Shown: positions 23,696-35,538, numbered from the stretch's first letter. The stretch is 64,000 nucleotides of DNA from Galeopsis tetrahit (GCA_963675135.1 OY776130.1:23614001-23678000); one strand, 5' to 3'. Translations and numbers: made by a program. The notes: generated by a model from the sequence alone, not told the origin.

Positions 23696-24254
23696 GAAAA
23701 CTAGAGTTGATGAAAGGATGGAGATGAATGGAGAAAGAAGGAGAGAAACCGTACCAAGGAAGTCCAGTCCAGAGAGATATAGGAATTCGAGGAGGATTGA
23801 AAATGCAGGGGAAGAAGACACAGCACGTTCAGGCCCTCGGGGAAGGTTCGGAAAATATACCCCTCGGAAAATAGAACCAGCAGAAGTTTTAGAGGTAACA
23901 GGAGGTTACCCTCATGTGAGGTTCCCTTACTCCAGAAACAGAGGTCCGCAGAACCCCAAATCTGATAAGTTCTGCCGATTTCACAACGACCACAGCCACG
24001 ATACAAATCAGTGCTGGCACTTAAAGGATGAGATAGAGAGGATGATCCAAGCAGCTCATCTTAGAGAGCTCACATTCAGGGACAGGCAGGGCCCTCAAGG
24101 GCTAAAAAGAAAAGACCAAGAGGGGAAACCAGACGAGAATAAGAGAGAGCAGAGAAAGGATACGGAGGATCAACCTCCTCCCCCTAAAAAAAGGGGGACA
24201 ATCCACATGATCATAGGAGGCCCTTTTTGGTGTATCTTTACAGGATTGATTTGA
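23676..24254 (+). CDS. Gag C-terminal region with Cys-His zinc finger (LARD)
   Basis: 192 codons, rich in Arg, Lys, Glu and Pro. Residues about 98-120 carry CRFHNDHSHDTNQC followed by HLKDEIERMI, the finger seen in gag proteins of plant Tat-type gypsy elements, which helps package RNA. The C-terminus (KKRGTIHMIIGGP) is the usual start of the gag-protease junction, but the protease does not follow. An upstream start is unclear because the frame opens inside the 56 bp repeat. Confidence 0.65.
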   Translation: MSEMISLKTRVDERMEMNGERRRETVPRKSSPERYRNSRRIENAGEEDTARSGPRGRFGKYTPRKIEPAEVLEVTGGYPHVRFPYSRNRGPQNPKSDKFCRFHNDHSHDTNQCWHLKDEIERMIQAAHLRELTFRDRQGPQGLKRKDQEGKPDENKREQRKDTEDQPPPPKKRGTIHMIIGGPFWCIFTGLI

Positions 24255-25372
24255 GACTGATATACGAGTAAACTAGGAGATCTACATGTCACACTAGAAG
24301 CTGAACAATGAAGAAGTTTCCCCTCAGGAGCTCCCCAAACTTGAGTTGAGTATCCAGGACCTCGAGGTCTAGGAACCAGATAAAGAGACGTAAAATCAAT
24401 AACCAGGATCTAGGGGTCCAAGACCTTGAGGTATGTCAGAGATAAGAATACACATGAGAACAATTGAGGACTGCAAAGTCCCTGAGAAATTTGATGGGTA
24501 ATTTTACCCTCTCGGTAGAGGGGGAAACTTAGATCTGGTAAGGCGGTTAGCATGAGCCGGGTATGACTTGCATTTATTGATTGTGAATTTAATAAGATAT
24601 GATGTTTCTGATCATTCTTATGACATTGAATTGATGTCCTCATGAATGTTTGTGATCATTTTACCTTGTCTATGATGAATGATGAGCCCATGAGGAGGGG
24701 TTGGAGATCCTAAAGGTGCTTGAGGAGCTCGAGAGATCAGGATTATATAAGAGAATAAAGACTAAGTTCAGGGGAGCCCTGGATGACCCCCCAAATTTTT
24801 CTGAGGTTAGATCTATCCATGTCTTCGTACCTCTGGATAGTTCACTAATTTGAAGGGCGTGAAGAGAATTTTGAGACTTGGAAGCGAAACATCTAGATTT
24901 GAGATCCTAAAGAGCGAAGCCAAACAACGTTGAGAGGCTGGAGGTTCAAGAAAAGACCATATGCAATGAAGTTAAACCTCGACCTGCTCGAGGAGCTGTA
25001 GACGTACGAGAAATCTATGCAACTCCGAAGATGAATATGGAGGTAATAAGTTTGTTCATATTATTTGTGATTTTTATGTTCCGATAGTCAGGAAATTGAT
25101 GGCTAAGATGCTAAGACGAAGATGGAGAATACCCGACTGGCTATGAAGCAAACTTCATCATGTTGAGGACTAGAGATCAGATTGCCACCTCCGAGATGCG
25201 TCTATGAAGTCAACTTAGTATATTTGTGGGGCAATACCCCTGAACGACCAAGGTCAAAGACCATATCCCTGGAGGACTGAAAGTTATATCCCTGAGAAGG
25301 GGACAGAATAAACCTACAAGTACCCTAATTCAGGAGTGAAAGACACTCTAAGACCACGAGGCCAAGAAGAGT
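24255..25372 (+). other. LARD interior, non-coding
   Basis: No gene is seen. The text holds scattered copies of a CCAGGA/CCTCGAGGTC motif related to the repeats at 22500-22880, and no pol homology. Confidence 0.5.
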
Positions 25373-26156
25373 CAGAGAAATTGAGTAGGTTCTGATGAAC
25401 CTCACTCTGAGAAAATTGCGTAGGTTCCGATGAACCTCACCCTGAGAAATTGAGTAGGTTCTGATGAACCTCACTCTGAGAAAATTGAGTAGGTTCTGAT
25501 GAACCTCACTCTGAGAAAATTGAGTAGGTTCTGATGAAACTCACTCTGAGAAAATTGCGTAGGTTCTGATGAACCTCACTCTGAGAAAATTGCGTAGGTT
25601 CCGATGAACCTCACTGAGAAAATTGCGTAGGTTCCGATAAACCTCACCCTGAGAAATTGAGTAGGTTCCGATGAACCTCACTCTGAGAAAAAGCGCAGGT
25701 TTAGACAAACCTCACCTTGAGAAAATGAGTGGGTTCCGATGAACCTCACTCCGAGAAAAACGCAGGTTTAGACAAACCTCACCCTGAGAAATTGAGTAGG
25801 TTCCGATGAACCTTACTCTGAGAAAACGTGAAGGTTCCAATGAACCTCACCCTGAGAAAATGAGTGGGTTCCGATGAACCTCACTCTGAGAAAAAGCGCA
25901 GGTTTAGACAAACGTCACCCTGAGAAAATGAGTGGGTTCCGATGAACCTCACTCTGAGAAAAAGCGCAGGTTTAGACAAACCTCACCCTGAGAAATTGAG
26001 TAGGTTCCGATGAACCTTACTCTGAGAAAACGTGAAGGTTCCAATGAACCTCACCCTGAAAATTCGAGCATGTTCCAATGAACCTCACCCTGAAAATTCG
26101 AGCAGGTTCGGATGAACCTCACCCTGAGAACTTGAATAGCTTCTGATGAACCTCAC
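25373..26156 (+). repeat. 34 bp tandem repeat array in LARD (about 23 units)
   Basis: About 23 contiguous units of 33-35 bp with the core GGTTCCGATGAACCTCACTC and a CTGAGAAAAT spacer-like lead. Units 11-14 and 17-20 show the same order of variants, so a four-unit block (about 136 bp) was duplicated. There is no unique sequence between units. Confidence 0.92.
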
Positions 26157-26389
26157 TCTAAGGGAAATGCTTAGACACAGTATTTAGAGCTCTATGATCC
26201 AACATATTCCCAGAATGATTAAAGAAGAAGCTCTACCCATTATATCCCTAGAGGCTTGGGGGGAATTAGATGACATCCAGAGTTATAAGAGGTTTTCAAA
26301 ACCAAACCAAAGAGATACTAAGGCTAACTCATCTTACTTCTTTCTACTCTCATAAGTTGAAACACTTTACGAGAGTTGGGGGGAGTAGT

Positions 26390-27189
26390 TGATGCGGCCA
26401 AAATATGTCGTCCTATGAGGAGACGACACGTGGATAGACGATGAGTTATCCTTATTAAATATTTACATTCGTTTTGTGAAATGATTAATACACTCCTGAT
26501 TATAGGGAAAGAAATTGGCCCAAGCATCTCTGGCCCATATCTCTAGCCCAGATATCCCTGGCCCAAGTATCTTTGGCCCATATCTCTAGCCCATATCCCT
26601 GGCCCATATCTCTAGCCCAGATATCCCTGGCCCAAGTATCTCTGGCCCAAGAAGGAGATTGTTGAGATTGAGTATTGGTCTTAAAGGTCCAAGGAGGACG
26701 AGAATAGAGGAAAGGGGAAGTTGGTGACTGGTACCGAAGATCTAGGAAAGAGGGGCCACCCACAAGACCGAGTCTAAGGGAAACAATTGAGAGTTAAGGG
26801 GAAGACAGATTCTCTTCCCTTCCCAGGTAAATAAGAGGTATAAAAGGGAGTCTTACTGATTATTTTGACTACGTTTTTACTAAGAAAATACACACTCTTA
26901 CGTTCTACACGAAATATACACTAAAAACACAGAAAACTCCACGATACTTGCGAGAATTTCCCTTGAATTACAGGGAAATTCCTCTTTGACTCTCCTGAGA
27001 AAGATTCTGACTTGAGCGTCGGAGATTCCACGCCGGAATCCCCTCCGGCGTGTTTTTGCAGGTCTTTAAGGAGCTTGAAGGAGAATTATTCGTGGATAAC
27101 CTTGCGTGAAAGTGATGATCAAAGCCCACAACCGCCGTAATCCAGATAGGGAGATTTGATATCCCTACTCGTTACTTTTTGACGCAACA
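26390..27189 (+). repeat. 3' LTR of LARD-like element
   Basis: 800 bp, begins TGATGCGGCC directly after the purine tract and ends GACGCAACA. It contains an expanded minisatellite of GGCCCATATCTCTA-type units at about 26516-26650. Confidence 0.9.
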
Positions 27190-27470
27190 ATATGAGTACT
27201 TGATTGTCACCCGTATTTTCCAGAACATAGCACCATGCCACTATCGTTGTAAACAATAATGTTCTTACACACGCTCTCTCATGTCACCTACCATGAGATG
27301 AAACATGAAAATCTGTATATCATATTAAATCATAAAATGAAAAGTGTACATGTATATAACAAAATAAAAGCACTCAAAGAAAAATTGAATAATCAACAAT
27401 TGACGACTAATTGAATAAAAGGAAATTGAAAAGTAAAACTCTAATTACCTTAACAGTAGGATTGGAAAGA

Positions 27471-29076
27471 CACTACAAAAAAATGGTCAAAAGAAGAGGG
27501 GAAAGGCAACGAAATCCCCTTCTTTAATCTAAAAGGCAACGTAATAGGCGACGATATCCCACAGTTGCCAATATGCTCGTTGCCATTTTAAAGGTGACAT
27601 AATTATTGTATTCGTCGCCAGCCTTTTGGTGACTGCAATGTTTCGTCGCCATTTCATTATTTTTAAAAATATCGTCCTCTCGGTCGAGAGGCATTTTGGG
27701 CTCCCCTTGTGTGTCGTTTAGGCTAGGAGCTTTAGTCGACATGTTGTAAATGCAATTAATATATATATATATATATATATCATTTAATGTCAATTTTGCT
27801 TCTTTAATTCAATTATTTTAACTTTACTTGTTGATTATTAAATTGTCAAAGCATATGATATATTTATTTCTAAATGAGAATTTACTAAATTATGTGTTTC
27901 AAATTAAATAATTTAATTAATGTGATTTTTTTAATAAAAAATTCACTTATAATTTACACACAACATTTAAATTCATTCTCATCTTCAATTCACTTCAATT
28001 AAAAATATCATTACATACAATATTTAAAATAATTAAAATGATCTTCATGTTAATTAATTAATTAAATTCATTCTCAAATCACTTTCAATTAAAAATATCA
28101 TTACATGCATACAATACTTAAAATAATTAAAATCATTTTCATCTTAATTAAAATAATTAAAATCATTCTCAAGTTCACTTTCAATTAAAATAACATCAAA
28201 ATTAAACAACATTAATTAAAATCATTCTCAAATCACTTTCAATTAAAAATATCATTACATATACAATATTTATTTCAATTAAAAAAATATTTGTATTCGA
28301 AATTTTATGATTCGAATTCGAATACAAATATTTTTTTTGATTCAATTAATAAACGAATACAAATACAAAATTATGATATTCGATTCGATATTCGATAATA
28401 TATATATATACATAAATATATTTGTCTCATGTCCTATAATATTATTTAAAAAAATTCTCCATAAATTTTTTTAATCGAATAGTTTCAAGTCAAATTGAAT
28501 ACAAATCAATTTCAAATCGAATACTTGAAAAATAATGTTTAGGATATGTATTAAAAAATTCAAATCCAATAGTACGTATCGAATAATCATTCGAATCGAA
28601 TATCGAATCAAATTTATTACTCGAAAATTAAACGAATACGAATACAGTATTCTTAATGTATTAACACATGCATACATAAAAATTAATATTTAATTTCAAA
28701 CAATTCTAAAAATAAAATTATATATAATTTCAACAATATTCTTAATCCTAACAATATTCTTAATCCATTGTAAATTGGTTACTGTAATGAAATTCCGTCA
28801 CCATTTTGCGAAGGGGCCCACCACAGTCTCCTTTGCCATTGTAAATTGGTGATTGTAATGAAATTTCGTCACCATTTTGTGAGGGGGCCCACCACAGTCG
28901 CCTTTGCCATTGTAAATTGGTGACTGTAATGAAATTTCGTCACCATTTTGCGAGGGGGCCGACCGCGGTCGCCATTTTGCGAGGGGCCCATCGTAGTTGT
29001 CTTTTCCATCGTAAATTGGCGACTGTTTACCTCCAATCGCGAATTTCCGTTGCCTTTTGAGTAGTTTTTTATAGTG
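27471..29076. mobile_element. CACTA (En/Spm-like) element, non-autonomous
   Basis: Begins CACTACAAAAAAAT and ends ATTTTTTATAGTG-type (TTTTTTATAGTG at 29065-29076), with the 3 bp target duplication AGA on each side (27468-27470, 29077-29079). The 1.6 kb interior is AT-rich and has no transposase frame. Repeats of about 70 bp near the right end (28764-29000) contain ATGAAATTTCGTCACCATTT, as expected for subterminal transposase-binding repeats. Confidence 0.88.
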
Positions 29077-29170
29077 AGAGGACTAATGAGAGAAAATCAT
29101 AATCGTCCAAAGTTGAATGAATGAAAGGTAGGTGGAAGGCAACTTATTTATACGGGGGAGACCTTTTTTT
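29072..29170. repeat. Flank segment duplicated on the far side of the copia element (copy 1)
   Basis: About 99 bp, from TAGTGAGAGGACTAATGAGA to ACCTTTTTTT, repeated at 42131-42230. Far longer than the 5 bp target duplication of a copia element. Confidence 0.88.
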
Positions 29171-29797
29171 GTTGGATTTTCGAGGTACGAACACCATGCT
29201 CGTAGCAGCGGAAGTTGAAAATTTTGTTCACCAACACAGATTCCTGATATGATTGTATAACATAATTGAAGGATAATTAAAGCGTTAAATAATCCTTACA
29301 GTGATTCGTATGCGAGATCCTCTACTACGGTATCCACGTAATCCTCGTCTACGAACTTGTGATCCAAATTGGAATTATCTAAAAGAATTCGCTAGGAGAA
29401 TTCTATAGAGAGAACCGAAGAAATATTATGAGTGGTAAAATTGTTACTACCTAGAACCTCTAACCCTAGAGGTATTTATATAGTAAAACAGAAACCCTAT
29501 CTGTGCACATGAGCTTGAGCCCAAGTATATATTTTACCATATTTATGATATACCTAATATATCATCTTATTAATTAAATCTAATTTAATTAAATAAGTTA
29601 TAATTCTATCAAATAGAATTATTCTATATTTCTCCATAAATTAAATATCTTGATCAAATCAAATAATTAATTAATCCAATATTTAATTCGTAAATTAAGA
29701 CTACTTGTTGTGTGACCCATATGCCCTCACATATCAAGCGATTAGTCAAACTAACGGTCTTAGCAGAACCCTAGACAATGAACCAGACAATCTCAAT

Positions 29798-31693
29798 TAG
29801 GGGTGAAAACGGATCGGATACGGACGGATAGTGCTTATACCGTATCCTAAACCATATTTTTTTCTCGAATTCGGAGTCGGATACGGAAAAGCTGGATTCA
29901 GATATGAATTCGGAATATTCGGTATACGGATACAGAACGGATATCGGACGAATCCGGGCCGGATTCGAATAACTATAATCGGATAATATATTTAAATGGA
30001 AATCATCAAAATGTGATTGAAACACATAAAAAATCAACAAACATGAAATCATCAAAATATATCCTTCGTAAACATCACCACTCCAGCACAACATAACGCC
30101 TAAGAAGACATATATAATATTATACCCAAGCATGAATAAAGCAATCAACAAACTACTCCTAACCCAAAGAATCATCCACTCATGAAAACATTAAAACCAT
30201 ACGCAACATTGAAATATTCATAGAGTTTTTCCTTTTCTTGTGTAAAGATCTCCATTAGTTCTTTCCTAACGGTGATGCGGCTCTTCATTGGAAAACTTGG
30301 ACGCAAAGACTTGATGAACTCAACAAAGTATTCATGCTCAACTATATTGAAAGGATACTCATGCATGATTATTGCTATATAAAATTTTCTCAAGCTAGCT
30401 TCTTGATCGTACCTATAAGGTTCAACAGTTGTGACACTGTCTTTCTTTTCCACTTTCAATAGTTGTTGACCCGGCAAAATATTGTGTTTGTTCTTCAAGT
30501 GGTTCCATAATGCTTTTGTTCCATTTGTACTCTCACCTCTAGCTTTGTGTTTGCATTTACTGCAGTGTGCCCAAACTATCTCAGTATTCTTGCCATCCTC
30601 CTCAATGGTTTCCTTGGCCCTAACAAAGTGCTTCCAAACCTCCAATGTAGTCTTCTTTTGTTTCTTTGCTTGAGGCTCGTCATGCACTTCTTTATCTATT
30701 GCATCAACATCAATAGGATTTTCTGCTGTAGATTATACAGCCACACTTCTTGCACTTTCCCTACATAAACCATTTTCAAAGAATATTCTTGAATTAATGA
30801 GAAATAATATGAAACAAAGCAGAAAAATTAATGAGTTCTTGAATTAATTCAGATTAAATTAAAGTGGAGATCTAACCTAATTTCTTGGATGGATGTGTTA
30901 GGTTTGGGAAGGACATTCAGAGGCTGTGAATAGGCGGCGGCGGACATCTCACCGACGGCATGGTTGATCGGCGACGGTGGATCTCCTTCCATTTGCCCAA
31001 TCTGATTCACAGTTCGCCCAATTATCATTCAATTTATGATATGCGTGCAAATGTTCGAATGTACACAGTACACATAAATACTTACTCTATTCATAGTTTT
31101 GAATGTAGTTTAGTGGGTAATATAAGAAATTAAAGAAAAAGTAATGTACAACAAAATACAAGCACACTAAGAACCACCTCCTCAATTTTCCTCCATTTCA
31201 TTTAATGGAGTTTCAACAATTTGTACCTTAAATTTTCTCAGAATCTAATCGGGGCTCGGGATGCAGGGTGGCAGCGACGTCAAGAAGGGGGCTGGGACGG
31301 GCGGTCGACGACGGGGGTCGGGGCTGGAGGTGCAGCCGTACAGGGGCCAAAAAGGGAAGGGAAGGAGGAGTGGGCGGCGGACGCTGGGGGTGAGGGTTTA
31401 GGCTTTTTAGTTTTTAATAAGGCCCAATAATGTTATAAGTTATAATAGAGCTTTAATAAAATTAATATAAAATATAAAATAAAATATATTAAAAAATTCG
31501 GGTATCCGGATTTATTATCCGGATAATATCCGATAAAATATGGGAAAACTCGAATACGGTCGAATATTATGTATTCCGAATCCGAAGTCAACTATCCGTA
31601 TCCGCCCGGATACTAAATTTTTATACCGAATTCGTATCCGACCGGATACGGTTCCGAATCGGTCGGGAAATATCCGATCCGTTTTCACCCCTA
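29798..31693 (-). mobile_element. hAT element with transposase N-terminus
   Basis: Ends TAGGGGTGAAAACGGATCGG and its inverse at 31674-31693, with the 8 bp duplication ATCTCAAT on both sides (29790-29797, 31694-31701). The intact LTR copy near 41270 shows the empty site. Length 1,896 bp; only the transposase N-terminus is kept. Confidence 0.95.
30172..30729 (-). pseudogene. hAT transposase, N-terminal BED finger fragment
   Basis: About 170-185 codons ending at a stop at 30172. It has a BED-type zinc finger (CSKCKHKARG, then LWNHLKNKH) and the next conserved stretch, IIMHEYPFNIVEHEYFVEFI, seen in DAYSLEEPER/RICESLEEPER-like plant hAT transposases. The catalytic RNase-H-like domain and the C-terminal dimerisation domain are absent, so this cannot cut DNA. 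It may still bind element ends. A possible acceptor lies at about 30729. Confidence 0.8.
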
Positions 31694-32562
31694 ATCTCAA
31701 TATGTGAGGTACGTTGCGAGGAAATGGCAACAACCTGTAATGTGTAGCTCACAATGATATGATCCTTTCATTCACGAATACTCCGATTAAATCTAGAACA
31801 TGATGATGTGTCTATTCCAATAATTTAATCATGTTATCTCATTCTACTAATTGATCACATTGTCGCATTTGAACACCATTCCAAATGTGACGTGCATTGG
31901 CCAATGACTAACGATCCAATTAGTTATGAGAAGACGAGTATTCTCTCTAAATCTATTTGAGGAATGAATCCTATTCTTGGCTCAACTACCGCGCACATGT
32001 ACTTTATGGTGTGCCCAACACATGCCTAATCTACCCCGTTAGGAGTGCAAGCGTCGGTCATGGTCAAAGCCCATCACGCCATACATGTCGCGTGTATTGA
32101 CCTCAAGTCGAAGGACATTACATTGCTCCACAAATCGATATTCGCGTAGACACGTAAATAGAATACACCAAACAGTTTCTCGATTGGGCAAGCCAATACT
32201 CTCAAAGTATCTGTGCATCCATCATGAGATACCTAGTATCTCGTAGTTGTGAGAACCACTACATCCTCTAAGGATATGATGCAGATCGCACACCAATCTC
32301 AATCGCATCATCGATATCCCAATCTCGATGATCCTTGATTGGGGCTACTTTAAGAACCATGATATAGTCAATCGAGATCTCACATCTTAATGACATCATT
32401 GGTTCATGGGAACACATATAAGAATAAATGCAAGCAATCAAACATAACATTCTATAAGTGTATTACCGAATATTATTAATAAAGTCAATAATACTTAAGT
32501 AACTGAATATGATCAAGTACAATGTCCTCATAATGATTGTCTCTAGGACATTTATACTAACA

Positions 32563-32577
32563 ATCTCTCACTTGGCC
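32563..32577 (-). promoter_or_regulatory. Polypurine tract of copia element
   Basis: GGCCAAGTGAGAGAT on the minus strand immediately precedes the 3' LTR. It overlaps the end of the pol frame. Confidence 0.75.
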
Positions 32578-33165
32578 TAGAGCCAATCGCCCATATGTCT
32601 AACACCTAGACTCTCAAAGTGTCTAGTGTGTACATGACCACTAAGGGCCTTAGTGAAAGAGTCTGCCAGGTTTTCTTCTGTGGGAACACGTTCCAATTCT
32701 ATTTCTCTTCTCGTTATGATCTCTCGGATCAAATGATAACGCCTAGGTACATGCTTGTTTCTGTTATTAGATCTTGGTTCCTTTGCTTGTGCAACCGCAC
32801 CAGTATTGTCACAATACAACTTTATTGGACGACTGGCACTCGGAACTACCCCTAGTTCTTTCAAGAACTCTAAAATCCAGACAGCCTCTTTCGCGGCTTC
32901 TGATGCAGCAATGTACTCAGCTTTAGTTGTTGAATCTGCAGTGGTTTCTTGCTTGGAACTATTCCAGCTCACCGTTCCACCATTGAGTTTAAATGCATAC
33001 CCTGACTGTGACTTGTAGTCATCGCAGTCAGACTGGAAACTAGCATCAGTGAATCAAGTCACTACTAGTTCTGGTTGTCCGCCATAGACTAGGAAACATT
33101 CCTTAGTTCGTCTAAGATACTTAAGGATGTTCTTAACAGCAATCCAGTGACTTTCACCTGGATTT
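32577..33165 (-). pseudogene. Copia RNase H region
   Basis: Carries ADSTTKAEYIAASEAAKEAV, then LYCDNTGAVAQAKEP and RRYHLIREI, the standard RNase H blocks of copia pol. A stop splits it near 33054 and a hAT MITE separates it from RT. In life it would remove RNA from the RNA-DNA hybrid. Confidence 0.88.
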
Positions 33166-33173
33166 TGCTGGTA

Positions 33174-33346
33174 TAGGGTTGGCAATGGGACGGGTAAAAA
33201 CCCGGACCCGCATAAAACCGGCCCGCACGGGGCGGGTAAATACCCGGTCAAACGGGTTCCGGGTCGGGTATTTACCCGGTCAAACAATACCCGTCGGGTA
33301 TGAGACGGGTAATGGGATTGCATATACCCGACCCGAACCCGACCCG

Positions 33347-33380
<34 letters not shown>

Positions 33381-33706
33381 AAATATATAATATATACTCT
33401 ATTAAAATAACATAAGTTTTCTCGGGTTGACAACAATAGAACACACTCTGCTTTCTTTCTCTCCCAAAGCACACCGTACTCTGCTTTCTTTCCGCTCGCC
33501 GAGAGTCGCCGACAGTCCCCTCTCCACTTTTAGTTAAGATTAGTTTTCTACTTTTTTTCAATTCTTAATTTATTCTTACGTTTTTTCAATCCTTCAATCC
33601 CTTAATTTACTGTTCTTAAATAACAAATTAAAAAAAAAAAAGTGAAGGCGGGGCGGGTCCTGGGACAGGCCAAACCCGTCCCATACCCGCCCCGTTGCCA
33701 ACCCTA
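33174..33706. mobile_element. hAT-type MITE inserted in copia pol
   Basis: Starts TAGGGTTGGCAATGGGACGG and ends in its inverse, CCCGTTGCCAACCCTA, with the 8 bp duplication TGCTGGTA (33166-33173 and 33707-33714). 533 bp with a TA microsatellite; non-coding. Subterminal ACCCGG-type repeats are dense at 33200-33345. Confidence 0.95.
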
Positions 33707-33714
33707 TGCTGGTA

Positions 33715-34617
33715 TCTACCAGTAATGCTAACAGCGTAAGCCACATAGGGCCTCGTGCAAGTCATGGCATACATGATTGACCCAATAGCCGATGCATATG
33801 GGACACTTTTCATGCGCTCGATTTCATCTTTCTTAGAAGGACAATCCTTCCTTGAAAGTTTAATCCCATGATTCGCAGGCAGAGAACCTCTCTTAGAGTT
33901 CTCCATAGAAAAACGCTTTAACACCTTGTCTATGTAGGTGGATTGTGAGAGCCCCAACATCTTGCTAGATCTATCTCTATAAATCTTTATGCCAAGGATG
34001 TAACAGGCCTCACCCAGATCCTTCATCATGAAGGTCTTGGACAACCAATCTTTTACGGACTGCATTAACGGAATATTGCTTCCCAAAATCAATATGTCAT
34101 CTACATATATGATGATGAAAACAATGTCATTCCCGCTGCGTTTTCAATAAACGCAAGGATCTTCCTTGTTTCTAACGAAGTCAAACGATTTGATAGCTTC
34201 GTCAAAATGGATATTCCAACTCCTGGAGGCTTGCTTCAATCCATAGATGGATCTTTGTAGCTTACACACCATATTCAGATTTGACTTGGATATAAAACCT
34301 TCCGGTTGTGTCATAAACACCTCTTGCTCGAGGTTTCCATTAAGGAAAGCTGTTTTGACATCCATCTGCCAAATCTCGTAATCATAGTATGCAGTTATTG
34401 CAAGTAAAATCCGAATAGACTTGATCTTTGCAACTGGTGAAAAAGTCTCGTCATAGTCAATACCCTCTCTTTGACTATAACCCTTTGCCACCAACCTAGC
34501 TTTATAGGTTTGGACCTTGCCATCTGCATTAGTCTTCCTTTTGAAGACCCATTTGCAGCCAATGGGTCTAACCCCTTTAGGCAATTCCACCAAGTCCCAG
34601 ACTTGATTAGTATACAT
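33715..34617 (-). pseudogene. Copia reverse transcriptase
   Basis: Two open pieces, 34617-34144 and 34092-33715, in one frame around a stop near 34148. Motifs: WDLVELPKGVRPIGCKWVFK, QMDVKTAFLNG, IYGLKQASRSW, then YVDDILI near 34110 and LGIKIYRDRSS. All RT palm blocks are present. Only the stop and the downstream MITE break the frame, so the lesions are recent. Confidence 0.92.
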
Positions 34618-35538
34618 CGAGTATATTTAAGATTTCATGGCTTCATGCCACCTCACTAAATCGATATCTAATATCGCTTCAGAATAAGTCTTGGGGTCAT
34701 CCTTGTCCGGGATTTCCACATCATCATGCTCCTCCAAGAGGAAACTAAATCTGACGGGTGGACGACGATTCCTAGTAGACTTACAGAGTTCCGTTTGTGC
34801 AGGCTGTATATTCTGATCGTGAGGAGGTTCTTCAGCAATGATCTGATCAATGCTTGGAGAATTCTCAGGAGCTACGCTTTCTAGCGTCTCCTGAGAAAGA
34901 GATTGAACGATGTCTAAATCGTTCTCATTCAGCCCATTCGAGATTTCTTGCGTATGCGAGATATCCCTAATTACGCTCCCACTGGCTGGAAGACGATCAC
35001 CTAGTGATAGGCACCCACCATGAGAGTCACTGAATGCTCCCACTGATTCCTTGTCGTGGTTCTCCGACAGGTACTCACCCTCAATATTACTTTGTGGTTC
35101 TTGAATCTCTTCAAGCACTATCTTTTTACGACCTTGTTCCTTAAAGACATAGTCATTTTCAAGGAACGTCGCCTGTCTAGAAACAATAACCTTTTGTTTC
35201 TCAGGGAGATAAAAATAATATCCTCTCGTTTCTCTAGGATATCCCACAAAATAACACTTTACACCTTTTGATTCCAATTTATCAGTGATCATCTTCTTCA
35301 CATACGCATACGTCTTGATATGTGAGAATGATGGTTTCTTTCCACACCACAACTCGTATGGTGTCCGATCAACCGACTTAGATGGAATCCTATTCAGAGT
35401 ATAGATTGAAGTTTGCAGTGCGTAACCCCAAAGGAATGTTGGAAGAGAGGAGAAACTCATCATGGACCTCACTATGTTTAACAGGGTTCGGTTCCTCCTT
35501 TTAGACACACCATTCATCTGCGGTGTTCCGGGAGGTGT
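34618..35538 (-). pseudogene. Copia integrase C-terminal part and linker
   Basis: Open from 35517 to 34627. It starts with MNGVSKRRNRTLLNIVRSMM, the last catalytic-domain helix of copia integrases, followed by RTPYELWCGKKPS and a long acidic linker toward RT. A TAG at about 35536 divides it from the main integrase core in the same protein. Confidence 0.85.

Larger units (their letters stand above)
19782..27189 (+). mobile_element. Non-autonomous gypsy-type LTR element (LARD-like), gag remnants and tandem arrays, no pol
   Basis: Two long direct repeats (19782-20500 and 26390-27189) bound a 5.9 kb interior. The 5' LTR is followed by a primer-site-like sequence (20503) and the 3' LTR is preceded by a purine tract (GAGAGTTGGGGGGAGTAGT). 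The interior encodes gag-like pieces (20557-20931, 21174-21770, 23676-24254) but I see no protease, integrase, RT or RNase H motif on either strand. Three tandem repeat blocks (22652-22882, 23584-23695, 25373-26156) fill much of the rest. This matches the large retrotransposon derivative class, which would need proteins from a related Tat-type element. The first bases of the 5' LTR (TGATGCGGCC in the 3' LTR) are missing and no target duplication is found. Confidence 0.85.
29170..32562 (-). repeat. 3' LTR of copia element, split by a hAT element
   Basis: LTR pieces 29170-29797 and 31694-32562. On the minus strand it starts TGTTAGTATAAATGTCC and ends AAAATCCAACA. TATA-like TATATAAATA lies at 29473-29482 (minus). 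Confidence 0.9.

Noticed and set aside
25373..26156. Possible CRISPR array
   Set aside because: The 34 bp units touch each other with no unique spacers, and it lies inside a plant retroelement.
26500..26763. Minus-strand frame with repeated Trp-Ala-Arg-Asp peptides
   Set aside because: Produced by the GGCCCA minisatellite of the LTR.
27524..27793. Frame with Ile-Tyr repeats near the CACTA start
   Set aside because: The start is a TA microsatellite and the rest matches no CACTA protein. The same applies to frames at 33179-33561, 42442-42627 and 50108-50290.
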